Source: Datnioides undecimradiatus (taxonomy: Eukaryota; Chordata; Actinopteri; Lobotiformes; Datnioididae). From it: a stretch of 64,000 nucleotides of DNA. Positions 1 through 11,310 of this stretch are shown piece after piece; within the stretch, counting starts at the first letter, position 1, and each line of letters begins with the position of its first letter. Made by a program: the position numbers and the translations under genes. Where the stretch lies: assembly GCA_008933995.1 (NCBI GenBank), contig WARS01000027.1, positions 1,390,501 to 1,454,500 of the forward strand. Direction: 5' to 3'. Under the pieces are notes generated by a model. That model searched no databases. It saw nothing but the letters and a program-made list of their open reading frames with translations, and had not been told where the DNA came from.

Positions 1-1065
1 CTTCATTATGTTAACACAGAAAATACTGTTTTTTTTGCCCCGGATATTAAATCGTGATCAGATTTAGGGCTTCAGGCAGCATTAACAGATCTCAACTACC
101 TGCAGCATCGTTGTGTTCCCTCGAGGATTCGTGTGCAGGTCTATAAGGTGTAAATGAAAACAGATACAGAGCAGATTTATTATAAATTTGTGTCTTTGCC
201 TCTTCTGCAGCTCGTAACCTCTGCTGACTCACTGCAGCCTCCTGCTCAGACTTTGTTTATTGCCTCTTTTCTCTCTGAGGATTATGGGATTTGCCTCTTT
301 TCTCAACGGAGCCTGATGATACATAACGGCAACGGCGGAGTCAGAAGCTGCAAACGCCAGGGACGCGTGATGAAACGCGCCGGTGCGGTCAGACGTCACG
401 TTTCGATGACGCACCACCTTCTTATTCCCGTGTCGACGTCTTTGCTTTCATGTATGAGAGCGAATTGTCTTTTGTTTGTAGAAATGCTCGTTTGTCCCCC
501 CTCGGCGTACGACTGAGTCAGTTTTAACTGCGTATAAAAGACAGAAAGTCTTTGTTTTCACGTCGGAGTGCTGCTGTTTGCTGGTGGCTAACGCAGGAGG
601 AATATTCAGCAGCGTGTTGATTTGCTTTCTTTGCCATCAAAGAAAAGGAGTTCTTCCAGGAGCTTAACATTGATCTGGAGTGGGTTACCAGTGATCTGCT
701 CTGTGGAAGCTAATCACACCGGGCCTCTTCTTATTGATCCTGAAGTCTTTGGTCTCCTTCTTAAAAGAGTGCGACAGGACTTTTAAAGAATTTATACATT
801 AGTCATTCAGTGCGTCCCCTGAGTGTCGAGTGTTGGTACCAGTGCTCCATGCTGCCGATGTAGTTTCTTTATAATGTGCAATAATATTGAAGCAGCAGCA
901 TTAAGCTGAACAAACAAACACCCACATGATCAGACTTGCTCCCAAGCTGACCTTTAGGTCCTGGTGTTCGTCACGTCTTCACATTGTGCTTCAGTTTTAA
1001 ACCACCTTTTGTTTATTTTCCATTTTTTCACTTGCAATGAAATTTATAATGATAGTCGGCTGTAA
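1..1065. other. gene-free stretch, nothing recognised
   Basis: No exon, repeat family or RNA gene was recognised. A 120-codon frame starts at 154 but has no family signature and overlaps an antisense frame, so I treat both as chance. A patch around 310-500 carries more CpG than its surroundings. Nothing else stands out. Confidence 0.5.
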
Positions 1066-1432
1066 ATAAAGATGGCCGACACGTCTTTACTTCCTGCGGC
1101 TGTACAAGAATCTAGCCAATGTGTTACGACTGATGGTGCCGCCATTTGGAGTCTGTGCAGTAGTGGAGCTGCAGGTCTAGAGGTCCCGCCCACTTTAGCT
1201 GTCAATCATGACGTCCCACCCACTTTTAACATCAACCAATAACTGATTAAAACCAAACTGAGCTGAAAAATGAACAGTTTACTTTAGTGATCCTCTGACT
1301 TTACATCGACGGTGACGACAGCTATCATAACAGATGTTGGCTGTATTGATACTGAGTTTGGTGATATTACCTGCAAAAGTCCCATCAGCCTCAGCTGCAT
1401 GTTGCCTTTGGTGGTAATTACATATTTACTGT
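1066..1432. repeat. teleost interspersed repeat (diverged copy)
   Basis: Landmarks are AAGATGGCCGAC near 1070, GCCGCCATTTGGAGTC near 1140, GTCTGTGCAGTAGTGG near 1152, AGGTCCCGCCCAC near 1180, AGCTGTCAATCATGACGTC near 1200 and CCCATCAGCCTCAGCTG near 1381. I recognise this order from interspersed sequences common in percomorph introns, from memory and without a search. The start and end are approximate, no coding part is visible, and the family name is unknown to me. Confidence 0.5.
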
Positions 1433-4053
1433 GTTCTAGTTGAGATCTGACAGACCTAACCGCAGGTCAGTTGAGGCCCCGACTTAAAGCAGTTGAAAAT
1501 ATCCAAAAATCAGTTTGGAGGCGGTCATTTCAGCCAGCTTTACAGAGCAGGAGATGATCTCAAAGTGTCCCTGATTTGTCTTGTAAGCTGTGTCAAACTG
1601 TCCTTACTGACACCAGAAAACCTTGTAAACCGACTGTAAAACTTCAAGAACGCATTAAGGCCGGAGCACAGCACGTATTAATGTCAGTTAGATTAAACGT
1701 CGAGACAGGACACTAAAATCCAACCTCTGAGAGGGCGTCGAACAGTGTCTGTCCACCCACAAAACCAAGATCAGTTGTTTACTGTGTGATACCTTTAATT
1801 TCTGTTCAATCTGAGTGAATCTAAGCATCATAATGAGCATTTTCATAGGCTGGATTTTCCCTTTAAGGCTTAGTTTCAGGGTGAAACTTCCTCCGTCTGC
1901 TGACTTTTCTCTCTGAACGGTAAATTACTCCTCATGCTCTCAGAGGACCGATGATCAGTGTTGTGGTATTTGCAGCAGGGTTTCTCTAAACTGTGGCTTA
2001 CAAATGCTTTTCTTTGTTGTGGCGGTGGAGCCTTACAGCAGAGCACAGTCCAGAGCGACATAACAGGGATTTTTGTTTGTTTTATTTTATTTTAAGGTGA
2101 TTTTAGGGTTTAAAATGTGAATTTCCAGACGGACTGTGGCTTGTTTGTATCAGCTGTTCCCTGTCTTGCTCAGCAGGAACAGCAGAACAAGTCAATAACA
2201 CCTCAGTTACACCTGCTTTTAAAATGCAAGCGTGGTAGTGCTTTGTATTCAGATCTTTAACACAATCTCTACATCATTCGGGCATCCTCAGACAAGATAA
2301 ATGTTGATGCAGATGTTTGTTTTTCACATAATGTTCAAATTTAGAGGGACAGGAAGTGAGCAGAGGTTGAAAGCGACGCCTCTAATCACTGATTTTATGT
2401 CTTCTCTGTGCCAAAGTAGCCAAAAGATGAGTTTTTCAACAGCAACTGTGTGAGAAAGTGAAGTAGTACAGTAAGAAATAAGAGTGTGGAGCATTCAGCT
2501 GTGCAACTGATCTGCTGTTAACAAGACATATCATTAATCTGGCCACAGAGGAGCCTGCAGGTCGGCGTTGCAACACTTTTATATATATTTTCATAACAAG
2601 AAAGAAAAACGTGATATGTCACAGCTGCCGAATTAACTACGGGAGACAAGTAATTAAGAAATTGTCATTGACAAATTGTCATAAAGTTCATAAGTTTCCT
2701 TAAACTTAAGAACTCTTAAAATTGTATGATTTCTTAATGGAGTCTGGTTCTGATTTGCCGCATATTCAAAATACAATAGGAATGAGCATACATTAGATAT
2801 GTCAGGTGGAAACACAAAGACAGGATGCAGTAGTGTATCCAGATTACAACACCAGTGTAATATGAAGTATAAAGGTGTGATCTCTGGAGAATTAACAACC
2901 AAAGACTCACAGTTAAACATTAACATATCAGATACTCACACGAGATACAGAGTTATATAATAACTGTTTTCCAACCTTTTCAAAGCCTCTGCAAACTCTG
3001 ATTTTATTTTGATATATTGCAAATAACGTGCTTCTTAAGACGAATCAACTGTTTGTTTGTACTGTTCATGAAAACAATAGAAGGAAATATAGATTGTTTG
3101 ACTCACTGCCCCTGTGGAAAACCACACTGCATTTATGAGTCACTCACTTCCAGGATGAATGTTTATTAAGCGATTTGTCATGAATGTGTCTGACTGGCAG
3201 CAAAACACACTGATTTGTTATGATTTAATGTGTTTTGGCTCCAGATTGACATTAACTGCGGATGAGGTCTTAGTCGTATTTCACATATTTGGTGTTTTTG
3301 CACCGAAACAACGATCAAAACTTTGCACATAAATCCCCATTGAAACAAACATCTAGGATCAGTTTGTTGAAGATTTCCCCGCAGAGAACCAGGGTTGTAT
3401 TAATAACCCCAAACCTAAATGAATGTAATCCATCATATCAGAGGTGGACAACCCCGGTTCTGTCTACCGGCAGCCATGTTGGATTTAAGACTGGTTTTAA
3501 AGCTTCACTTTATCTTTTTCCCCTCTTGCCTCTCTAAACTTGTTCCAGCGCCATAGAAAATCAATAGCACCTACTGGAAAGTTCTCAACTCCGGTAATTA
3601 CATTTGCTTCCTGCACATACACTCTCCCCTGTCTTCATGTGAACATTAGCCCTCGTGCCTCATGTGCCAATAAAGTGTAAGGTTGTGAAGGGTGTATTAT
3701 ATTCTGTAACACAGCACCAGTCAGTTTCCTGCACTGGAAGTTGGTGAAAGTACAATCGGAGGCACAAACACTCATATGTTTTGATACATCTGAACATATA
3801 GTCCAATAAAAGGCAGGGATTGTGTTGGTCGTGTGTTAAATTGGGATTATTGGGGTGATTTATTGATTAGTTGTCCCTGGAAGAGTAATATCAAGCTTTC
3901 ATTCCCATCATTTTAGCTTTGAAACCAACTTTAGGCCAATTTATATAGAGTTTAGCCAACTCTCACTCATGTTTATATCAACCGTCACTTCTTCCAACAT
4001 GTACAGTTGCTAGAAACTCTTAAAACTTCAGCTATCCAGTGGATGTGACTCCA

Positions 4054-4059
<6 letters not shown>
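1433..4059. other. gene-free stretch, mostly unique AT-rich DNA
   Basis: Only short frames (about 60-90 codons) with no recognisable product. GGCAGCCATGTTGG near 3471 and the surrounding 150 bases have the flavour of the same intronic repeat families, but too little matches to call. Otherwise nothing is visible. Confidence 0.45.

Positions 4060-4091
<32 letters not shown>
4060..4091. repeat. (AC)16 microsatellite
   Basis: Uninterrupted AC dinucleotide array of 32 bases. The Thr-His run in the overlapping frame is only this array being translated. Confidence 0.95.
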
Positions 4092-4095
<4 letters not shown>

Positions 4096-4258
4096 TGTAG
4101 TTTACTCAGTCCAGAAAGAAGCAGATTACATATCGGGAACATGTACACTGATGGCGATATGTCGACGACAGGTGAATTTACATATCAGTCCGGCTCCAAC
4201 GTTAAACAGAGCCCTCATGTCATTCATGTCATGTGTAATCAGTGTAAACAGATGAGCT

Positions 4259-4272
4259 GTAACCATGGTAAC
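4259..4272. promoter_or_regulatory. X-box-like RFX motif
   Basis: GTAACCATGGTAAC fits the RFX X-box pattern GTNRCC-(0-3 N)-RGYAAC with a 2-base spacer and is a near-perfect inverted repeat. RFX factors bind such sites in ciliary and neural genes. There is no promoter evidence around it, so function is inferred from the motif only. Confidence 0.3.
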
Positions 4273-4529
4273 AGCAGGGAAACACAAACGTCACACAAAG
4301 CTTCACCTAGAAAATAGAAATACACCTTCACACGTGATCACATGATGCAGCTTTGGCATCAAAAGGCAGTTCTTCTATTTTGTTTAGTTTTATTTATATC
4401 TTGCATTTGGAAAATGTTGAACCATGAACTTGTTTCAGAGTTTTTGTAGATCCTGCTGCAGCATTAGCATTCAGTTAGCACACTTTGGCAGCATATGTTT
4501 GGTATTCACTCTTTTAGCTCAGGTTTGTT

Positions 4530-4745
4530 CTCCACCATTTCCGGACAAAGCTAGCTGGCTCTGGTGCTAACCAGCTTGTGGCTAACCTTTTTAATTCGTT
4601 GTCTGATGCTGAGCTGATGATTTAGAGCCGTACTCTGCTGAAAATAGGCTCGTTTGAACCAAAACAACAAACTAAAAGACGCTAAAACTCTCTGTAAAGT
4701 TGAAGAAAGCTGCAGTGTTGACGATAACGCTCTGTGGCTTTGTCT
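4530..4745. repeat. probable teleost interspersed repeat fragment
   Basis: Contains CGTTTGAACCAAAACAACAA, then AGACGCTAAAACTCTCTGTA and GAAAGCTGCAG in an order I remember from dispersed fish repeats. Related wording (AACCAAAACAA, GAGCTGCAAG, GCTAAAAC) recurs near 45010-45090 and 50040-50110. Boundaries are approximate, the family is unnamed here, and no ORF is credible. Confidence 0.35.
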
Positions 4746-5287
4746 CTGTGAGAAACCTCTTTCAGTTTGCATGCAAGCCATTTGATTTATTGTTTATCTA
4801 ACAGTGCAGCTTTAAGTTTCATTCTGTATTCCTCACAGCGTTGCGACATAGATAGCGCTGATTTACCGGCGGGTTGCACCGGTGGTTTTGTGGCACGGTC
4901 CATGTGGTCACAATATCCTGGGCCCTGATACGATCTGGTATCTGTGTTGCATATCTTCCATATTTCCCCCCCATGCTTTCCACTCTCGGCTATCAAACAG
5001 ATCAGGATAAAACAACACCAGCCACTTTTAACAAAAGCGTTATGTTGCTTTAGTCTATTACAGCTGCTTTCTCCAGGATTTGCTTGAAAATTCTTGGTAT
5101 TTCGAAGCTGCTGCATTTATCAAACATCTTCACAGCAAACTGAGATGGGAGCAGGAGTGGGATGTGTTACAGTCAGTGACAGCCGACTGTGCATCAGCGT
5201 GTCTGGCAGTGTATTCCTAATGTAATCACATTTTTGCATTGGAAACCTGGTTTGTTTGCAATCCAGAAAGAAGCCTTAGTCTCTGTG

Positions 5288-5628
5288 GTGTGTGTGTGTG
5301 TGTGTGTGGTTTCCCGTTCCAGGTTGATGCTGCTAGCGCTCAGAGCTCTTCAAAGGCCTGCCATAAAAACCTCTGGATCTTAATCGGATGCTGCTCAGAC
5401 TCCACATTGTAATTACGTCCCAGCAAATTCCTGTCTACATAACTCCTACAGAAGAAGACGAAGAAGTGTGTGTGTGTGTGTGTGTGTGTGTCGGTGGGTA
5501 GAGGGTGGTCGTTTTTGTGTACAGTTGATGTCTCTTTGGGGGGTTTATAAGCTGCGTGTTATATCACGTTAACATTGTGTTCAGGCTATTGATGTTTGCG
5601 CGCGACGCTGGTTTGATATTTGCACAGA

Positions 5629-5663
<35 letters not shown>

Positions 5664-5762
5664 GCAGCTTATCTCTTCCATGCTCTTCTCACCAAGTTTC
5701 TTTGGTCTCAATTGGATGTGAAAGGAAATCCCATGTCTGCGAGGCTTCCACTGCAGGCACGG

Positions 5763-5801
<39 letters not shown>
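5288..5801. repeat. cluster of four GT microsatellites
   Basis: Four arrays lie on the same strand: 5288-5308, 5466-5491, 5633-5661 and 5766-5801 (36 bases). The spacers are unique. The overlapping Cys-Val-rich frames are artefacts of these arrays. Confidence 0.93.
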
Positions 5802-5804
<3 letters not shown>

Positions 5805-7729
5805 CCTTTACCATGCCACAGTGGATTAACCACACAGTTTGAGCTGTAACACTGAGGCTGTGAAGGAGAGATTCAGGGGGAAAACAAGGAGCGTGAACCA
5901 GATCGAGGACGTGAGGGAGAGAGTTTGACGTGGAAGACTTTAAAATCCAAAACACAACAAATTTGCCTTAAAGTAAAAAAACGGATTGTTAATTAATCCT
6001 CGAGTCTAAAATGCTTATTAATACAACCTCACGGTGTTTCCTGCTTTGTGAGCTGCTCTCTTACGGCAACTGCCACGTTTCTGCATTATGTGTTCAGATA
6101 AGTTGATCCCTTTGGAGACGCTGGCGAGCAGAAAACAAAGAGTTTTTCAATAATTAATAATAATAATAATAATAACAATAACAACAGATGATTGTTGCTT
6201 TTTAATTTAAACTCTGCCAGTAGCTGATAGTTGGAGCTTGCAGGACACATGCAGTCATCACTAGATGTGACAGTGTTTGCAGGTGTGAGGAGGCAGTCGT
6301 CTAAACATGATGTGTTTAGGATCAAGCTGCAGGAGTTTTAGATGTTTCTGTGGATGTTTATCTTGAGTCTATGGCTGCAACCGGCAGCTGTCTTCATAAT
6401 CATGTCGATGTCAAGAAGTAGACCCGACGTAAACGACTTTCCCGTCCTGATGGTTTGTTCACAGAACCTTCTGAGATCCATCTGATCGTGGGTTCAACCA
6501 ATCAGATCCAGAAACAATGTCACGAAATAGGAAAACGAAAGGTCTCCATTGCCGTTCTTTGCTCTTCTAATAATGAAGAAATGCTGATGCTACAGCAGCA
6601 TCTATGCTAACCTCTTCAGGAGCTGTCGCTTTGCAGTCGTCACTGTTATAAGTCGTGGTTCCTTTTAGGACCTCGACGGGTTCAAACTGCAGCCATTCGG
6701 CCACAACTACAACATGAAGCCTGGCGAGATGAATCCTCAGCTTGTGCGGTCTCATGAAACCAGCAGATTTCACCACCCAACAGTTTGAAAACTAAAGATA
6801 TTTAAATTTACAGCGATCTTAAACAAGCAAATCCTCACAATTTGAGAAGTAGAACTACAACACAACAACATTGGGATTTAAAACGCCCGCCAAGCACCAA
6901 ACATGAGCAGACTCTGTGGTTAGCGAGTTAAATCTCATTGCCTAACATAGTAGTTACTTTTTATGACTATGGTTCTATGAATGTGTGCAAGGTTCTCATT
7001 TACTTTGCTTTTGAGGATGTTGTTGATAAGAGAAGGTACAAAAACATATTTATGCTCTAAAAACTATAAATAAATATATTAAAAACGTCATATTGTTGAG
7101 TTATAATACTTCTAGTGTATATATGTAGTAGATATGAGATAAGACTGTTCAGTACATGATCTGCAGTTTTTCTTGCATCACATTTGCTTATCTTGAGTAG
7201 AAATTCGACTTTTTTCCAAAAACACTGCTGCCATTTTTTTTTTTATTTAATTTAAAACTTTAGAAGCAAAGACCAGCGACAGCTTGTCGAGCCGCACATT
7301 GATCCAGGTTTGTGTCAAAAGAGTTCAGGCTGATTCATTTGAGCGAAACGCTTTTCCGTCAGCGCATGAAGGGACGTCTATCTGCGGTGAAATGTACACT
7401 GAGCTTTGCCAAACCTGGGGTAAAAACCTGTGGTCTGGCACTGGAGGGCAACTTCTCATGTGTCCTTGCTTGGGAGTAAATCAGAAACAGTGTAACGTTG
7501 CTGAGATCTGAGATAAAACAGGGGCTGTTTAACCTTTGTTGTTCTCTGTGTTAGAGCGAGGAGCAGGTAACCAGTCCAACCAGTTTAGCAACGACTCAGC
7601 TGGTGACGTCACGCTGTAATCCTTGTTGAAACATTAGTTAGGCATACAGTTTTGTTGCATAATGTTTCATCATTACTTGCACGTTGCAGCGCTGTTGTTA
7701 CCTCAACCTGGCAAGCAGCTCGTCTCCTT
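5802..7729. other. gene-free stretch with a TAA array and a hairpin
   Basis: Holds a (TAA)n/(AAC)n low-complexity run at 6155-6187, a nested inverted repeat at 6480-6507 (ATCTGAT / ATCAGAT enclosing GGTT-C-AACC) and a T-run near 7235. No coding or RNA gene signal. Confidence 0.45.
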
Positions 7730-7756
7730 CTCCTCCTCCTCCTCCTCCTCCTCCTC
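7730..7756. repeat. (TCC)9 trinucleotide array
   Basis: Perfect TCC/CTC repeat of 27 bases, read as poly-Ser on one strand and poly-Arg on the other in spurious frames. Confidence 0.9.
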
Positions 7757-7922
7757 GCTGCTGTTCGATGAGGCGGCGACTCCACGCGAGTCACTAAAGG
7801 GAGAGAAGGCTCAGCTGCACAGCCGTCAGCTCACCGTACCGCCCTGCTTTCATAGCTGGCATTTCTCAGATAAGAACCAGCCAGCACCGCTGATTTACAA
7901 GGCTGCTCTCCTCCCTCTGTAT

Positions 7923-7924
<2 letters not shown>

Positions 7925-7962
<38 letters not shown>
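7925..7962. repeat. (GT)19 microsatellite
   Basis: Uninterrupted GT array of 38 bases. Confidence 0.95.
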
Positions 7963-7967
<5 letters not shown>

Positions 7968-8924
7968 CTGATTTAAAAGACTCAGTGTGTAATAAACTAT
8001 CTTGGAATACTCCACCAGCAAAAACACATCAACCTGCAAATCACATCACAGCATTCGACTCTGGTTCTCCATCTGTCATACAGCAGAGCCGTGTGTGTGT
8101 GTTTACAGTATATGCAGCTTTCAGAGCGTGCAGCATGTTAAACCTAAATCTCTTTCTCTTCATCCAGGGTGTGCATAATGTTTCTTCTCTGGTGTTCCCT
8201 CAGCTTATCCGGGTGTATACATTTAACCTGACTCCCATTTCTTAACACTCTCTGCAACCGTCATTCGATACCAGCATCAATATTACAGCGTGGGTGGAGG
8301 GGGGGAGATTCCAAGAATGCCAGCGTTGACTCCTTCTTTTATTGGATTTTACACCCACCAGGGGTTTTTGTGAAAACCAGCGGTAACCTTACATAGCAAC
8401 TTAACACTGAGCTGCAGGATGGTGCTCATTTCACTGACCTCTGACCACACCCAGCAGTGATGTCACGGCACACTGGAGTACTCTTCTACATCACTGCAGC
8501 AATGTGAAGTGTCAACCAAAACTGGTGTTGAGTTGCTCTTTAAAGTTTTCCATGAAATTCAATTAGATATCTAGCTTAATATGTAAATTATGTACAAATA
8601 TTTGGCCAAATAATGGCAAAAATGTTTATTTAAAAATTTATTATGTTTTTCCCAAAAAAGTGTTCATATTATCATATATTATTCTGTACTCAGGGGCGTA
8701 GCTATACTAATTTTGCAGTTAAATGCTTTCTGCACTGATTGTTACAAAAACTCACTTTTATAACTTTATTTACAGATTTTTGGTGAAATTTGATCATATT
8801 AATTGTAAAAATGTCCTAGTTTTGCCTCCTTCTCTGGTACTTCCTGTTGTTAAGCTATGTTTTTCCTGTGTTTTATGAATCTGGATCATATTTTATGGTA
8901 ACGTTTAAGTTTTCCCTCCTTTAA
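7963..8924. other. gene-free stretch, nothing recognised
   Basis: AT-rich from about 8540 to 8900. A G-run (7 G) is near 8300. CAGGGGCGTAGCTA at 8691 resembles a hAT-type terminus, but no partner end was found. No gene. Confidence 0.4.
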
Positions 8925-9487
8925 CTCCTGGCAATTCATAGTTTCTTCTGACAGACAGCTAGCTTCTTTTGTTGCTAAGATAACGGCCAACTGCTGCTAG
9001 CTGTAGCTGCCATTAGTTATTTAGCTCAATTAGCCGAGCAGCTAGCTGTTCTATGAGCTAACATAGCTTCTGGTGATTCATAGAGTCTTCTGATAGACAA
9101 CAGCTGTTTTTTCTTGTTGCTAAGGTAATGGCCAACTGCTGCTAGCTTAGCTATTTAGCTCAATTAGCCAAGCAGCTAGCTGTTCTATGAGCTAACATAG
9201 CTTCTGGCAATTCATAGAGTCTTCTGATAGACAGCAGCTAGCTTTTCTTGTTGCTAAGGTAACAGATAACTGCTAGCTGTAGCTGTCATTAGCTATTCAG
9301 CTCAATTAGCCATGCAGCTGGCTGTTCCATAAGCTAACTTATCTACTGGCAATTCATAGTTTCTTCTGAGAGACAGCAGCTAGCTTCTCTTGTTGCTAAG
9401 ATAATGCCCAACTGCTGCTAGTTGTAGCTCCCATTATCTAGTTAGCTCAGTTAGCTGTGCAGCTGGTTGTTCTATGGTACAACTAAG
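8925..9487. repeat. minisatellite: four tandem units of 134-145 bp
   Basis: Unit starts are 8925, 9067, 9201 and 9343; lengths are 142, 134, 142 and 145. Each unit opens with CT-N-CTGGCAATTCATAG or a close variant, passes through TTGTTGCTAAG and CAACTGCTGCTAG, and ends with CAGCTRGYTGTTC and a GCTAACATAG-type tail. A broken fifth start (CTTCAGG) follows at 9488. Units differ from each other at a moderate number of positions, so the array is not newly formed. AGCTAGC/GCTAAC wording dominates inside each unit. Confidence 0.9.
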
Positions 9488-11280
9488 CTTCAGGGTGCTA
9501 GGAGCTAAATGAGGTAAGAAAACCACCTCTGTACTGGTGTTTCCTGTTGTCAGGGTGGTATTGGTTGGCATCAGAGCTCCCAGGCAGCTAACAGCACCGC
9601 TAGCTAGGGCTAACTTCCTGTTTTTACAGGAAATATTTGCGCTCTTTTCATTAGCTCTGCTTTTGCTGCCTGTTCTCAAATGTGCGTAAAGACACTTTGA
9701 GATCAGACAAGCTTCACTTTCAAAGACTGAATAGCAGCTTGTCCTCCATCGTGGGCCATTTAATTATTCTATCATTCATTTCTAAATATTTCTTTTTCTC
9801 CATATGGATCTATTTGGAGAAGCACATGAAAGTGTATAATGTATATAATACGCTATTCAACACAAACGCTTCTTTACAAATGACATTTCAGCGATTCGCA
9901 GGCTGGTGAGATGTACAGCTGCTGCTCTTGAATACCGGAGTGTTTATTAAAGTCCCAAGGACGTTCTGTGCTGTGATACAGAAGGTTGTATATACTGCTG
10001 GATAGACATGGGGTTGATTGGCAGATGGTTGCATTGGTGCATAATATCCAGTTAATTAAAGAGCGAACATGTTAAAAATCCCTCCAACAACTGTCGTTTG
10101 ACTTTGTGCAGGGGGCGTCGTGTCCTCTGCTGGCAGAGGAACAGACGAGAACACGACTCAAACAGAGGACGAGGAATGTTTCGTGGTCTTCATTCTTGAT
10201 TATCTGGTTGTTTTATCATGAGTTGATGGGTTTTGTTTGAGGCAACAGACGTCAGGGCTAGACGTGCCGCGGACCAATCACCTTTCATTATCAACTCAGC
10301 AAACGTGGAAACTCAACACTCATTGATGGCACCATAAAACACCTTTTCTCTAAAGACATAACGTTTAACAATCTGGATAACTATAGATGACAAATGAAAA
10401 AGGAATATATTGAAAATCCTCCAAACCATTTTTGTAATACCCTTACTATATAATTATTTTAATTATGTTGTGGTCTTGATGAGATCCTAAATATGTTTAT
10501 TTGTTAGTAGCGTTATCTTTAGATTAGGTTAAATGTCACTATAAAGTTAAATAAAGAATATTGAACTTGAATTTGTTTTAATTTTTAGGTTATTTGTTGT
10601 AGAAAGCAGCTTTTTGAGTACCTTTTAATGGTCATATTGGTATAAAATTGCTGTATAATTCACCTAAAAAGGACTATTTTCAATCAATTTAAACATTTTT
10701 GTTGTATCAGCTGCCATATTGGCAATATATAATAATTTCCACCCTAAAATCGGTATTCAGAGTTTTTTTATGCACTAAATCGTCCTTTTTGTTCCTTTTC
10801 TGTGGAGGATGTCTGTTTCCTCCTCAGTAAAGACAATTCATTTAGAGAACTAGAGGACTAAAGAGTTTTCAGTCATCCAAATTAAAAGTTTGAACAGTTT
10901 CCTCTTAAACTTCAGCATTGTTTGCTCCTGCCTTTAGACATTTGATATAAGTGATATTGATTCACGAGTATTGTTAAAAAAGCAGTCGGTTCAGGGTCGA
11001 CACTGTGAAATGAGCCCGTTTATTGGCCGCAGTGAGGTAATTAAAACGGCGTTAATCTGAGGTTGATCACCCTGCCAGGCTGTGCGGTTAAGTGCCCTGA
11101 CTCATGGATGATTGGTGGTGTAGGTGGTTGATTAGTTTGGTCCAGATCACATGGACCGCGGCGGTCTGATTAGGCTGAGTCATAGAAAAAGTTGGAGGCT
11201 GGAGTGTTGCCTCCATTAAGTGTATTAGCATCAGTGTGTGTGAATGTGTGTGCGTCCTACTTTGTCAAGTACCCCCCATC
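9488..11280. other. gene-free stretch with possible conserved patch
   Basis: About 10380-10580 is AT-rich and ends in AATAAAGAATATTGAACTTG, which could be the worn 3' end of a LINE but is not diagnostic. About 11020-11180 is a mixed-composition patch with TTAATCTG, GATTAG and a GACCG-CGG-CGGTC hairpin at about 11154-11166. It looks like a conserved non-coding element, but I cannot test this. Confidence 0.35.
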
Positions 11281-11310
11281 CACCACCACCACCACCACCA
11301 CCACCACCAC
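11281..11310. repeat. (CAC)10 trinucleotide array
   Basis: Thirty bases of perfect CAC/ACC repeat, read as poly-Thr in one spurious frame. Confidence 0.93.

Noticed and set aside
5556-5849. 97-codon frame rich in Cys-Val
   Set aside because: It is GT microsatellite translated. The same applies to all Cys-Val and Thr-His-rich frames in the window.
8691-8704. CAGGGGCGTAGCTA as a hAT transposon terminus
   Set aside because: No complementary end ending in a CGCCCCTG-type word and no 8-bp target duplication were found nearby.
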